From contig CAYYGL010000066.1 in assembly GCA_964471235.1 (NCBI GenBank), positions 1 to 23,299 on the forward strand: a stretch of 23,299 nt of DNA, in the 5' to 3' direction. Under the pieces are notes generated by a model. The model did not search any database and was not told the origin of the DNA. It saw only the letters and a list, made by a program, of their open reading frames with translations. Positions within the stretch are counted from its first letter, which is position 1, and each line of letters opens with the position of its first letter. The DNA comes from CAYYGL01 sp964471235. GTDB lineage: Bacteria; Calditrichota; Calditrichia; RBG-13-44-9; J075. Below, in pieces: positions 16,801 to 23,299 of this stretch. Both the position numbers and the translations under genes were made by a program.

Positions 16801-18645
16801 TTATTGTTCTTCCAAAATTTTATTATTGGTGCTAATTTTGCTGAGGCGGAATTTGGAAACCGCCATATTCAGGATGCGGGAGAGGGTTTCCATTTCCTCT
16901 GCCAGGGTATGAGATTTGCGGGCGCCCCGGGCGGTTTCCTGGGCTATCGTAGCGGTTCGTTTCATGGCTTCGGCAATATCGGAACTGGCTTTGGTTTGCT
17001 GCTGAAATGCCCCGGATATTTCGGTGATTGACCGGGAAGACACCTGAACCATCTCAATAATTTGTTTCAGGGCGGTGCCGGCTTCATCCACATAACGGGT
17101 GCCTTTTTCTACCTCATCGGTGCCATGTTCCATTGCCATTACCGCTTCACTGGTACCGGCCTGGATGGTTTCAATTAAGGCGGCAATGTCTTTGGCAGCC
17201 TGGCTGGAACGTTCCGCCAGTACCCGAACCTCGTCTGCTACCACGGCAAAACCCCGCCCGGCTTCACCGGCACGGGCGGCTTCAATCGTGGCGTTTAATG
17301 CCAGTAAATTGGTCCGATTGGCAATATCACTGATCACTTCAATAATTTCCCCAATTTCTACCGAGCTTTCTCCCAGTGCCCGCACCCGGCGAGCTGTTTC
17401 CTGCACCTTCTCCCGAATTAAGTGCATCCCTTCAATCGATTTTTTGACCACTTCCATCCCCCCCTGGGCAACTTTGGCTGCCCGCCGGGCTGATTCCGCC
17501 GCCTGAAGCGTCCGTTCGTTGGCATATTTCAGAATATCAGCCATCTCCCGAACCGCACTGTAAGTACCTTCGATTTCTTTTGCCTGAATATCCGCTCCCT
17601 TAGACATGGTCTCAGTGGTGATCAGTATTTCACGAGTGGACTCGGCAATTTTGTCGGAAGCGCTCTTTACCTCTCGGATCAAACGTGACAGGTCTGCCAC
17701 CATCAAATTAAATGAATCTGCCAATGCCCCCAGGGTATCGGCAGTAACTTCGGCACTGACAGTGAAGTCCCCATCTGCTGCTGCCGAGACAATACGCAAC
17801 AGATGAGTGATGTTCTTTTGTAACCGATCCCGGTCCGCTTCGGTTTCAATCAACCCTTCAAGTTTTTCCAGCATCACATTCAATGCATGACCGATCTTCT
17901 CCAACTCATCCTGGGTATGCATATCCAGACGAAGATGATAATTCCCTTCCGAAACTTTGTTAACAAAATCCACATACCGGTCAATGGGACGGGTGACCAT
18001 CTTCGCCAGCATAAAGCTGATTCCCAGAGAGATTACAATCCCAAGCCCCAAAAATGCCAGGAACCTTAGCCAAAAAGAGGGCAGGTTTTGGGCAATGGTA
18101 GCCGTCATAATGTCTGTTTTGGCAATGGCAACAACCTGGTGCTGCCGATTGAATATGGGAGCAAAAGACGAATAAAGCGCCCGATTCCCTTCCAGATAAT
18201 CCGGCTTAAAAACCACCCGGGATTGTTGAATGACCGCGGTAAATTCATTGTAATAAGGAAAATTTTCCAGAAAGGTATAAGGTTTTCGGGTGGTATAAAA
18301 GACTTTTGCCACATCAGCTTCCGGTATCAATATTGAAATCATCTGGATCGGTAAATGAGCACTTTGAATAGCATAAATTTTCAACAACCCATCGACTTGA
18401 GCGGAAATTTTCTCATGCTCAATACTCTGGGTGGAGTTCCGCCGCAATGCCTTTTCCAGATCTTCCCCGGCAATGACATTCGAGATCACATGTCCCACTT
18501 GCTCCAGTTGTACCTCTGTCTGCCGAATTAAATCCTCTTTTTCTTGATGGACATCTTCATACACCCATATCCCGACAATGACAAAAATAAGGGAGAAGAG
18601 AATGAAAAAGAACTTCCATTGGAGACCTATATAATTGCGTCTCAT
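16801..18645 (-). CDS. Methyl-accepting chemotaxis protein with tandem HAMP domains (PilJ-like position)
   Basis: A 614-residue transmembrane chemoreceptor. TM1 spans about 11-29, a periplasmic domain about 30-190, and TM2 about 192-214. The end of the periplasmic part (YSSFAPIFNRQHQVVAIAKTDI, about 158-179) resembles a single-Cache sensor. HAMP 1 (about 215-268) starts at MVTRPIDRYVDFV. A second HAMP-like unit (about 280-330) reads LLRIVSAAADGDFTV, then DTLGALADSFNLMV. The cytoplasmic MCP domain has the hairpin tip RTNLLALNATIEAARAGE and GRGFAVVADEVR, which binds CheW and CheA. No C-terminal CheR-tethering pentapeptide is seen, and no cheR or cheB lies in the cluster. ATG 18645 is preferred over the adjacent TTG 18648; AAGG lies upstream. 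The gene follows cheW by 14 bases and precedes the kinase gene by 151 bases. Confidence 0.93.
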   Translation of the reverse strand: MRRNYIGLQWKFFFILFSLIFVIVGIWVYEDVHQEKEDLIRQTEVQLEQVGHVISNVIAGEDLEKALRRNSTQSIEHEKISAQVDGLLKIYAIQSAHLPIQMISILIPEADVAKVFYTTRKPYTFLENFPYYNEFTAVIQQSRVVFKPDYLEGNRALYSSFAPIFNRQHQVVAIAKTDIMTATIAQNLPSFWLRFLAFLGLGIVISLGISFMLAKMVTRPIDRYVDFVNKVSEGNYHLRLDMHTQDELEKIGHALNVMLEKLEGLIETEADRDRLQKNITHLLRIVSAAADGDFTVSAEVTADTLGALADSFNLMVADLSRLIREVKSASDKIAESTREILITTETMSKGADIQAKEIEGTYSAVREMADILKYANERTLQAAESARRAAKVAQGGMEVVKKSIEGMHLIREKVQETARRVRALGESSVEIGEIIEVISDIANRTNLLALNATIEAARAGEAGRGFAVVADEVRVLAERSSQAAKDIAALIETIQAGTSEAVMAMEHGTDEVEKGTRYVDEAGTALKQIIEMVQVSSRSITEISGAFQQQTKASSDIAEAMKRTATIAQETARGARKSHTLAEEMETLSRILNMAVSKFRLSKISTNNKILEEQ

Positions 18646-18659
18646 CAATAGGTACCTTG

Positions 18660-19133
18660 TTAATAATGAGCCAAAATTTGTTTAGTCCGGAATAATCTGT
18701 CCAGATCGAGTATTCTGATTAAGTTTTGACCGTTGATGATAACACCCCGTAAATAATTTTCCATTGTTCGAGATACCAATCCGCGGGGGCTTTTCAAATC
18801 GGTATCAATCGTATGTAATATACGATGAATTTTATCAACCAATAAACCGATACAAAAATCTTTTTCATATTCCATCAGGATGACCATGTCGTCCGATTGA
18901 ATTTGCTTCCTGGGTAATCCCAGGATAGATGAGATATCCACTAACGGAAAAATTTCTCCCCTCAGGTTAAATACGCCATAATAGATGTTGTCGCTATTGG
19001 GTAGAGGCGTAAACCGTGGCAGCGGGATGACTTCGCGGGAATGAATAATTTCCAGACCGAATAATTTACCACTCAGTTCAAATATAGAAAAGCTATCACC
19101 TTTTCGATTGTTGCGACCGTTTTCAATGTTCAT
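18660..19133 (-). CDS. cheW: CheW-family coupling protein (PilI-like position)
   Basis: A 157-residue single CheW domain. It physically couples the receptor signalling tip to the CheA kinase. The pattern FSIFELSGKLFGLEI, the REVIPLP segment, then YYGVFNLRGEIFPLVDISSILGL and LLVDKIHRIL match the SH3-like double barrel, with Arg58 of NLRGEIFPLVD at the usual kinase-contact site. The ATG at 19133 is the only start in this frame, since a TGA lies five codons upstream. It lacks a clear ribosome-binding site, so translation may be coupled to the regulator gene ending 29 bases earlier. It sits between the response regulator and the receptor gene with tight spacing, supporting one transcript. Confidence 0.93.
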   Translation of the reverse strand: MNIENGRNNRKGDSFSIFELSGKLFGLEIIHSREVIPLPRFTPLPNSDNIYYGVFNLRGEIFPLVDISSILGLPRKQIQSDDMVILMEYEKDFCIGLLVDKIHRILHTIDTDLKSPRGLVSRTMENYLRGVIINGQNLIRILDLDRLFRTKQILAHY

Positions 19134-19162
19134 AGCAATGACATTTCACAGAGTGACAAAGC

Positions 19163-20302
19163 TTAACGTTTAACAAGCTCTTTTATTTTAGCAACCAGTT
19201 CTTCGTCTTTAAACGGTTTGGGAATAAAATCGTCGGCACCTAATTGCTTGGCTTTGGTTGTCTCGCGCGGGGTATCTTTTGCCGAAAGCATCACCACCGG
19301 AATGTCTTTACTGGCTTTAATGGCTTTCAGCACATCCAGCCCGTTCATATCGGTTAACATAATATCCAAAATAATTAAATCCGGTGAGTTCTCGTCCAAA
19401 TAATTCAGAGCGTCTTTTCCGGTAGCTACGGAAACTATATTGTAATTTTCATTTTCCAGAGCAATTTCAACCATCTTACGAATGACGACGCTGTCATCGA
19501 CGACCAGGATGGTGCCGGCGGGTTCCCCCTGCCCCGGTATCACTGCTTCTACCGGCGGTTCTTCGCTACTTTCCACTTCCTCTTCAGCCACTTCCAGATC
19601 AGACATCTCGAGTATGTTCTCCATCGTAGTTTCGCTCTCTGCCATCTCTTCCTGAAAGATGCTGTCAAGATCGAAGTCTTCTTTACCCCCCTCTAATTCG
19701 GTTTTGGTATCCTCCACTTCTTCGATGGTCGGGGTACTCATGTCCGCTTCAGCAGCGGATTCTACCTCACTGTCTTCCTCCAGAAGATTGCCGATGAGCT
19801 GATCAAATTCTTCTTCTTCAGTTACCGGAGATTCGGAGAACTCGGAAACTTCTTCCTGCGGTTCTTCTACGATACCGGATATGGGGGATTCTGTGTCCCT
19901 TCCCTCGGAGGCACTTTCCGTAACATCTATCCCGGCATTCAAATCCGGCTCGGCAGGTTGTTCGTCAGGAACTGATTCTTCCAACGTTTCGGGCTCGGGT
20001 TCCCGGGAAACTTCCTCCAATGTCTCTGTTATCTCAGAGACGCCAATTTCTTCGCCCCCGTCAACCGGTGGAGTCTCTGCCTGGGGTTCCGTAGCCATTT
20101 CGACTGCCGATACCAGTTGCATTTCCTGCAATTTTTCCAGGGTGGTTCGAACATCCGTTTCCGGTAATTCTAAAAATGAGGCAAGCGAGTTGGAGTCCTT
20201 TTTGCCATCTACTGCAAATAAAACCTTCCATTCCGGTATGTGTAATTTAACATTAAAAACAACATCTTTGATGCGGTCGGATCTAACGTAAATGCGACTC
20301 AC
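19163..20302 (-). CDS. Response regulator with N-terminal winged-helix-like domain, long acidic linker and C-terminal receiver
   Basis: A 379-residue protein. Residues about 24-66 (WKVLFAVDGKKDSNSLASFL, then TTLEKLQEMQLV) resemble the small winged-helix-like module that often follows DUF4388 domains. Residues about 70-258 are a strongly acidic, probably disordered linker. Residues 263-379 form a complete receiver: acidic pair Asp269-Asp270, phospho-acceptor Asp313 (LIILDIMLTDMNG), Ser340 and Lys362 in PKPF. The receiver is expected to take phosphate from the cluster's CheA. With the receiver at the C-terminus, the N-terminal module is probably the output or targeting part. The start is GTG at 20302 with AGGAG 7 bases upstream. 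It is first in the five-gene cluster, like PilG. It has no DNA-binding domain of a known transcription-factor class. Confidence 0.88.
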   Translation of the reverse strand: MSRIYVRSDRIKDVVFNVKLHIPEWKVLFAVDGKKDSNSLASFLELPETDVRTTLEKLQEMQLVSAVEMATEPQAETPPVDGGEEIGVSEITETLEEVSREPEPETLEESVPDEQPAEPDLNAGIDVTESASEGRDTESPISGIVEEPQEEVSEFSESPVTEEEEFDQLIGNLLEEDSEVESAAEADMSTPTIEEVEDTKTELEGGKEDFDLDSIFQEEMAESETTMENILEMSDLEVAEEEVESSEEPPVEAVIPGQGEPAGTILVVDDSVVIRKMVEIALENENYNIVSVATGKDALNYLDENSPDLIILDIMLTDMNGLDVLKAIKASKDIPVVMLSAKDTPRETTKAKQLGADDFIPKPFKDEELVAKIKELVKR

Positions 20303-20426
20303 TTTATTGCTCCTATCCTTATCAATAATATAACTTTTAGAATTTTTTGAGTTAGTTAGTTAACATCGGCAAATATTTTTAATGCTTTATCTCATTTAAA
20401 TTTTTATCAAATGTAATATTTTAATT

Positions 20427-20455
20427 AAATTAAAATTAGATTGTTTTGATGTCAA
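20427..20455 (-). promoter_or_regulatory. Candidate promoter of the che-like cluster
   Basis: On the minus strand, TTGACA (20455-20450), a 17-base spacer, then TAATTT (20432-20427). It would give a leader of about 120 bases before the GTG at 20302. The -35 is a perfect consensus match, while the -10 is weak; the region is very AT-rich, so chance matches are likely. Confidence 0.4.
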
Positions 20456-20495
20456 GAGAAATGTATCCTTTTAACATTTCATTGGAACCAAATGC

Positions 20496-20539
20496 TCCCG
20501 GGTTTAATCGGGGCTCATGAAATTGGGTAAACCCCGGGA
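20496..20539. repeat. Inverted repeat (hairpin) in the che-lysS intergenic stretch
   Basis: TCCCGGGTTTA (20496-20506) is complementary to TAAACCCCGGGA (20528-20539) with one bulged C and a 21-base loop. No T-run follows on either strand, so it is not a standard terminator. Function unknown. Confidence 0.5.
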
Positions 20540-20683
20540 AATTGTTGGGCATGGTCATTTTCGGTATCTCAGTCGATTTCTCCTCTGTTTTCCCGAGTGG
20601 CAAATGCGTGGAAGTGCTTTATTCTGTTTATGGTTGTTTGTAGCATCCCGATTTAAATGGTTTGTATGGTTAACCGTTGTTGA

Positions 20684-20697
20684 ATCATCTGTTTGCA
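20684..20697 (+). repeat. 14-bp direct repeat, copy 1
   Basis: ATCATCTGTTTGCA, identical to the copy at 20824-20837, exactly 140 bases apart. In both cases it is preceded by TTG. It may be a protein-binding site upstream of lysS or a remnant of a local duplication. Confidence 0.6.
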
Positions 20698-20823
20698 ACT
20701 TTACATCCAATTTTGACCGTTGGCGCTATATATGGCATTTTGAAGAAAATATTGTGATAAATTCGAATTTTCTTTAAGTTTTGAATTTAATTTATTAACG
20801 TTGCGTCGTTTGGGAAGTGATTG

Positions 20824-20837
20824 ATCATCTGTTTGCA
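20824..20837 (+). repeat. 14-bp direct repeat, copy 2
   Basis: Second exact copy of ATCATCTGTTTGCA. It ends just before the first strand of the predicted lysS leader fold (20839), so it could mark the upstream edge of that element. Confidence 0.6.
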
Positions 20838-20838
20838 T

Positions 20839-20944
20839 GGGGCAAGAACCGGGCAGACTGTCCGGTTTCATAAGGGAGAGCGATGCCGGAGACCGGGGAA
20901 TGGCCGGTCTCCAAAGATCAGTCGCCCCGCTTACCATGTGGTAA
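20839..20944 (+). other. Candidate structured leader RNA upstream of lysS (three-way junction plus hairpin)
   Basis: Hand folding gives P1 GGGGC (20839-20843) with GCCCC (20924-20928). It encloses P2, AACCGGGCA (20847-20855) with TGTCCGGTT (20859-20867, one G-U pair, tight loop), and P3, GGAGACCGG (20888-20896) with CCGGTCTCC (20904-20912, perfect). A short hairpin TTACC/GGTAA follows at 20931-20944. The 20-base joining segment between P2 and P3 is purine-rich. I could not match it to T-box, lysine, TPP, SAM or other riboswitch consensus that I know. There is no U-tract, so any control would act on translation, stability or anti-termination. It could also be a repeat element. Confidence 0.4.
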
Positions 20945-20986
20945 TAACCATTCGGAACCGGATTCGTTGCGCTGCGTTCCACTCAT

Positions 20987-21014
20987 CCCTGCTTAACTCA
21001 TTCATTTCGCAGGG
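20987..21014. repeat. Short inverted repeat just upstream of the lysS start region
   Basis: CCCTGC (20987-20992) can pair with GCAGGG (21009-21014), with a 16-base loop. The right arm abuts the alternative lysS ATG at 21017, so folding would hide that start but leave the downstream TTG 21050 site free. Confidence 0.35.
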
Positions 21015-21037
21015 GGATGTCACCTGGATTCGTTGAC

Positions 21038-21043
21038 GAGGAG
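21038..21043 (+). promoter_or_regulatory. Ribosome-binding site deciding the lysS TTG start
   Basis: GAGGAG, 6 bases before TTG 21050. This is the best Shine-Dalgarno match near the lysS 5' end and argues for a TTG start rather than ATG 21017. Confidence 0.6.
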
Positions 21044-21049
21044 ATAACA

Positions 21050-22561
21050 TTGGAAGAATATCATCAATTAGTTGCCCAGCGGAAGCAAAAGCTGGAAAAG
21101 CTCTTAGAAATGGGAGTAAATCCCTATCCGTACTATTTTGAACGTACCCATACCACCCGTCAGATAAAGGAAAATTTTGCTGATCTGGAAAATAACAAAG
21201 TACGGGTAGCCGGTCGGTTAATGGCAAATCGGTTAATGGGGAAGGCGGCATTTTGTGATATCCGCGATATGGAAGATCGGATTCAAATCTTTATCAAAAA
21301 GAATATGGTTAAGGATAATGGGTTCGAAATATACAAACTGCTGGATATCGGGGATATTATTGGGGTGGAAGGAACGGTTTTTAAAACTCGCACCGGGGAA
21401 ATTTCCGTTCTGGTGGAAACATTGACCTTATTGAGCAAGTCATTGCGCCCCCTGCCGGTGGTAAAAGAAAAAATTGAAGACGGCAAACGGGTGGTGTATG
21501 ACCCCTTCTCCGATAAAGAACTGCGCTATCGCCAACGGTATGTGGATTTAATTGTCAATCCGGATGTTCGGGAGGTGTTCATCAAACGGTCAAAAATAAT
21601 CACCGCCATGCGGGAATTCCTGAACGAACGGGGTTACCTGGAGGTGGAAACTCCCATCCTGCAGCCGATTTATGGCGGTGCGTCCGCCCGTCCGTTTGTC
21701 ACGGACCACAATGCTCTGAAGATGAAATTATACCTGCGGATTGCCAACGAACTTTACCTGAAACGCTTGATTGTGGGCGGATTTGAAGGGGTGTATGAAT
21801 TTGCCAAAGATTTCCGCAATGAAGGGATCGATCGCTTTCATAATCCTGAGTTTACTCAGATGGAGCTGTATGTAGCGTACAAAGATTATTACTGGATGAT
21901 GGAACTGACCGAACACATGGTGAGTTATATTGCGGAAAAAGTGCTGGGCACCCCTAAAATTGTTTACCAGGAACAGGAGATAGATTTATCCCCACCCTGG
22001 CGACGATTGCCATTGTTCGAGGGAATAAAGGAGTTTGCCGGGGTGGACATCTCCGAAGCTGATGAGGAGGCGTTGCGAAAAATTGCTGCCGATTTGCATA
22101 TCACGGTGGAAGAAGAGTGGGGGAGTGGTAAAATTATTGATGAAATTTTTGGGGAGTTTGTGGAGCCCAATTTAATTCAGCCCACGTTTGTGATTGATTA
22201 CCCGATTGAGATGTCTCCTCTTGCCAAAAAGCACCGCAATAATCCCCGCCTGGTGGAACGGTTTGAACCGATTATAGCCGGAAAAGAAGTTGGCAATGCC
22301 TTCAGTGAATTGAATGATCCCATCGATCAACGGCAACGGTTTGAAGCCCAGATGGAACTGCGGGCAAAGGGTGATGAAGAAGCCCAGGTGCTGGATGAAG
22401 ATTTCCTGCGGGCGCTGGAATATGGCATGCCGCCCACTGCCGGGCTGGGAGTGGGGATCGACCGACTGGTGATGCTGTTAACCGATCAATATTCTATCCG
22501 GGATGTGGTCTTCTTCCCCCACATGCGCCCGGAAAAGGGCACCGGGATGGGGAATGAGTGA
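21050..22561 (+). CDS. lysS: Lysyl-tRNA synthetase, class II
   Basis: About 503 residues. It charges tRNA-Lys with lysine in the cytoplasm. The N-terminal helix and OB-fold anticodon-binding domain (YPYYFERTH, then KVRVAGRLMANRLMGKAAFC) precede the catalytic class II core. Motif 1 lies around VFIKRSKIITAMREFL, motif 2 in FRNEGIDRFHNPEFTQMELY, and motif 3 in GLGVGIDRLVMLL. The lysine-site segment (EMSPLAKKHR) and the C-terminal VVFFPHMRPE are typical. The TTG at 21050 is chosen because GAGGAG (21038-21043) lies 6 bases upstream; the in-frame ATG at 21017 has its G-rich stretch directly adjacent, a poor spacing, and would add 11 residues. A long leader with possible structure precedes it. It is followed 95 bases later by a lolC/E-type gene. 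Confidence 0.97.
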   Translation: MEEYHQLVAQRKQKLEKLLEMGVNPYPYYFERTHTTRQIKENFADLENNKVRVAGRLMANRLMGKAAFCDIRDMEDRIQIFIKKNMVKDNGFEIYKLLDIGDIIGVEGTVFKTRTGEISVLVETLTLLSKSLRPLPVVKEKIEDGKRVVYDPFSDKELRYRQRYVDLIVNPDVREVFIKRSKIITAMREFLNERGYLEVETPILQPIYGGASARPFVTDHNALKMKLYLRIANELYLKRLIVGGFEGVYEFAKDFRNEGIDRFHNPEFTQMELYVAYKDYYWMMELTEHMVSYIAEKVLGTPKIVYQEQEIDLSPPWRRLPLFEGIKEFAGVDISEADEEALRKIAADLHITVEEEWGSGKIIDEIFGEFVEPNLIQPTFVIDYPIEMSPLAKKHRNNPRLVERFEPIIAGKEVGNAFSELNDPIDQRQRFEAQMELRAKGDEEAQVLDEDFLRALEYGMPPTAGLGVGIDRLVMLLTDQYSIRDVVFFPHMRPEKGTGMGNE

Positions 22562-22656
22562 AAGGCGGTGTTCAGTATTCAGTGTGACAGGATTCAATTG
22601 CAATGGGTTATGTTTACCCGTCATTTGTGTTTTTATGAGAGGAAATCGTACCGAAT

Positions 22657-23299
22657 ATGAATTATGAAACATTTATCGCCCTGCGGTATTTTCGTGCCAA
22701 ACGGCGCACCGGGTTTATCTCCATTATTACTTATGTCTCTGTGCTGGGGGTATTGATTGGCGTGGCGGCGCTGGATATTGTGCTCTCCGCTTTCAACGGT
22801 TTTGAAGGCGAAGTGCGCAGCCGGTTGATCAGTGCAGATGCCCATATTCATGTGCGTAAATTTTATAGTCAGGATATCGAGAATTATCCCGCCATTATCG
22901 ATTCCATTCGTGCCGTGCCCCATGTTATTGGTGTTTCCCCGGTCATCGCCCGGGAAAGCGTTCTGCGAACCAAAGACCATAATCAGCCGGTGGCGGTTAG
23001 AGCCCTGGATCCGGCGACCGCCGGGCAGGTCTCCGAAGTGCCGCGGAGCATTGTTGCCGGTAAATTTGACCTGGGAATGCAGGAACACGAGGGAAAACAA
23101 TTTCCCGGCATTGTACTGGGGCGTTACCTGGCGGAAAGTTTGATGATCTTTCAGCCCGGAGATGTGGTTGCCCTGTTTTCTCTCCCCCGGGAAGCAAGCA
23201 TTCTGGCACGCCCTCGGGTCCAGCAGTTTGTAGTCACCGGTATCAGCGAAATCGGGTTCTATGAATACGACAAGGTGCTGGCATATATCTCCATCGAGG
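22657..23299 (+). CDS. Lipoprotein-releasing ABC transporter permease, LolC/LolE family (3' end outside window)
   Basis: The first 214 residues are visible and the frame stays open to the right edge. The start MNYETFIALRYFRAKRR is the cytoplasmic lead of LolC/E and FtsX-like permeases. One transmembrane helix follows (about 20-45, ISIITYVSVLGVLIGVAALD), then the family signature SAFNGFEGEVRSRLI, then a periplasmic MacB-PCD-like domain (from SADAHIHV on). Lol permeases, with an ATPase LolD, extract lipoproteins from the inner membrane for transport to the outer membrane, so the organism is diderm. ATG 22657 is in the expected place, though the nearest purine-rich site (GAGAGGA) is rather far (about 14 bases). 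lysS followed by lolC/E and then lolD is a recurring order; lolD would be expected just outside the window. LolC and LolE cannot be told apart here. Confidence 0.92.
   Translation, partial: MNYETFIALRYFRAKRRTGFISIITYVSVLGVLIGVAALDIVLSAFNGFEGEVRSRLISADAHIHVRKFYSQDIENYPAIIDSIRAVPHVIGVSPVIARESVLRTKDHNQPVAVRALDPATAGQVSEVPRSIVAGKFDLGMQEHEGKQFPGIVLGRYLAESLMIFQPGDVVALFSLPREASILARPRVQQFVVTGISEIGFYEYDKVLAYISIE

Larger units (their letters stand above)
20303..21049. other. Non-coding stretch between the che cluster and lysS
   Basis: This divergent intergenic stretch is about 750 bases. Its left part (20330-20470) is AT-rich and contains the candidate che promoter. The middle holds a hairpin (20496-20539) and one copy of a 14-bp direct repeat. 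The right part is GC-richer and contains the second repeat copy and the lysS leader structure. An 86-codon frame at 20517-20777 is not convincing (no clear ribosome site, no family features, odd Trp/Phe-rich content). Confidence 0.7.

Noticed and set aside
20517..20777. 86-codon plus-strand frame in the che-lysS intergenic stretch
   Set aside because: Weak upstream site, Trp/Phe-rich composition, no recognisable domain, and it overlaps the hairpin and first direct repeat; looks like chance.
20839..20944. Known riboswitch, T-box, SRP RNA or tRNA at the lysS leader
   Set aside because: None of the consensus core sequences I know (for example the T-box GGTGG element, the lysine riboswitch core, SRP GGAAG loop, tRNA T-loop) is present.
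22568..22586. TTCAGT-type short tandem (GTGTTCAGTATTCAGTGT) after lysS, similar in style to the CTCAGCACTCAGC at 16-28
   Set aside because: Only two or three units and no matching array; the left copy is coding. Too short to call a repeat family.
1..23299. CRISPR arrays, insertion sequences, prophage or defence genes
   Set aside because: No regularly spaced repeats, transposase, integrase or nuclease genes were seen; all genes fit core metabolism, envelope or signalling.

Overview
The window looks like a chromosomal segment of a Gram-negative (diderm) bacterium with about 50% GC. Diderm features are a LolC/E-type lipoprotein-release permease, a TonB C-terminal domain and signal peptides. The left edge holds a FlgD-Ig/sorting-type C-terminal domain, which is common in FCB-group bacteria such as Calditrichota, KSB1 and Ignavibacteria. 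Together with the lysS-lolC/E gene pair this points to that part of the tree. The phylum is inferred, not proven. No phage, transposon, CRISPR array, rRNA or tRNA was seen.

Region 1 (1-7960) is mostly housekeeping metabolism. It holds the tail of a secreted protein, a small cupin, glgC (ADP-glucose synthesis, minus strand), a DUF427 protein (minus strand), mdh with a likely promoter and a clear terminator, rocD, a short ACT-less phosphoglycerate dehydrogenase, and pdxS-pdxT for pyridoxal 5'-phosphate. PLP is the cofactor of the RocD enzyme encoded just upstream. A perfect 14-bp hairpin lies between pdxS and pdxT.

Region 2 (8211-20455) is the most distinctive part. It contains a five-gene minus-strand cluster read from about 20.4 kb down to 9.4 kb: a response regulator with an N-terminal winged-helix-like domain and a long acidic linker, CheW, a methyl-accepting protein with tandem HAMP domains, a giant CheA-type hybrid kinase of about 1844 residues (at least three Hpt domains, HATPase, CheW and receiver domains), and a signal-peptide/beta-helix/TonB-C protein. 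The first four genes follow the order pilG-pilI-pilJ-chpA of the type IV pilus (Chp) chemosensory systems, without pilH, cheR or cheB. A convergent gene on the other side encodes a degenerate receiver fused to a DUF4388 (PATAN) domain. A bidirectional terminator separates the two.

Region 3 (20303-23299) is a non-coding stretch of about 750 bases followed by lysS and the start of a lolC/E-type gene. This stretch holds a likely che promoter, a 14-bp direct repeat, and a potential three-way-junction RNA fold in the lysS leader that I could not match to any riboswitch class I know.
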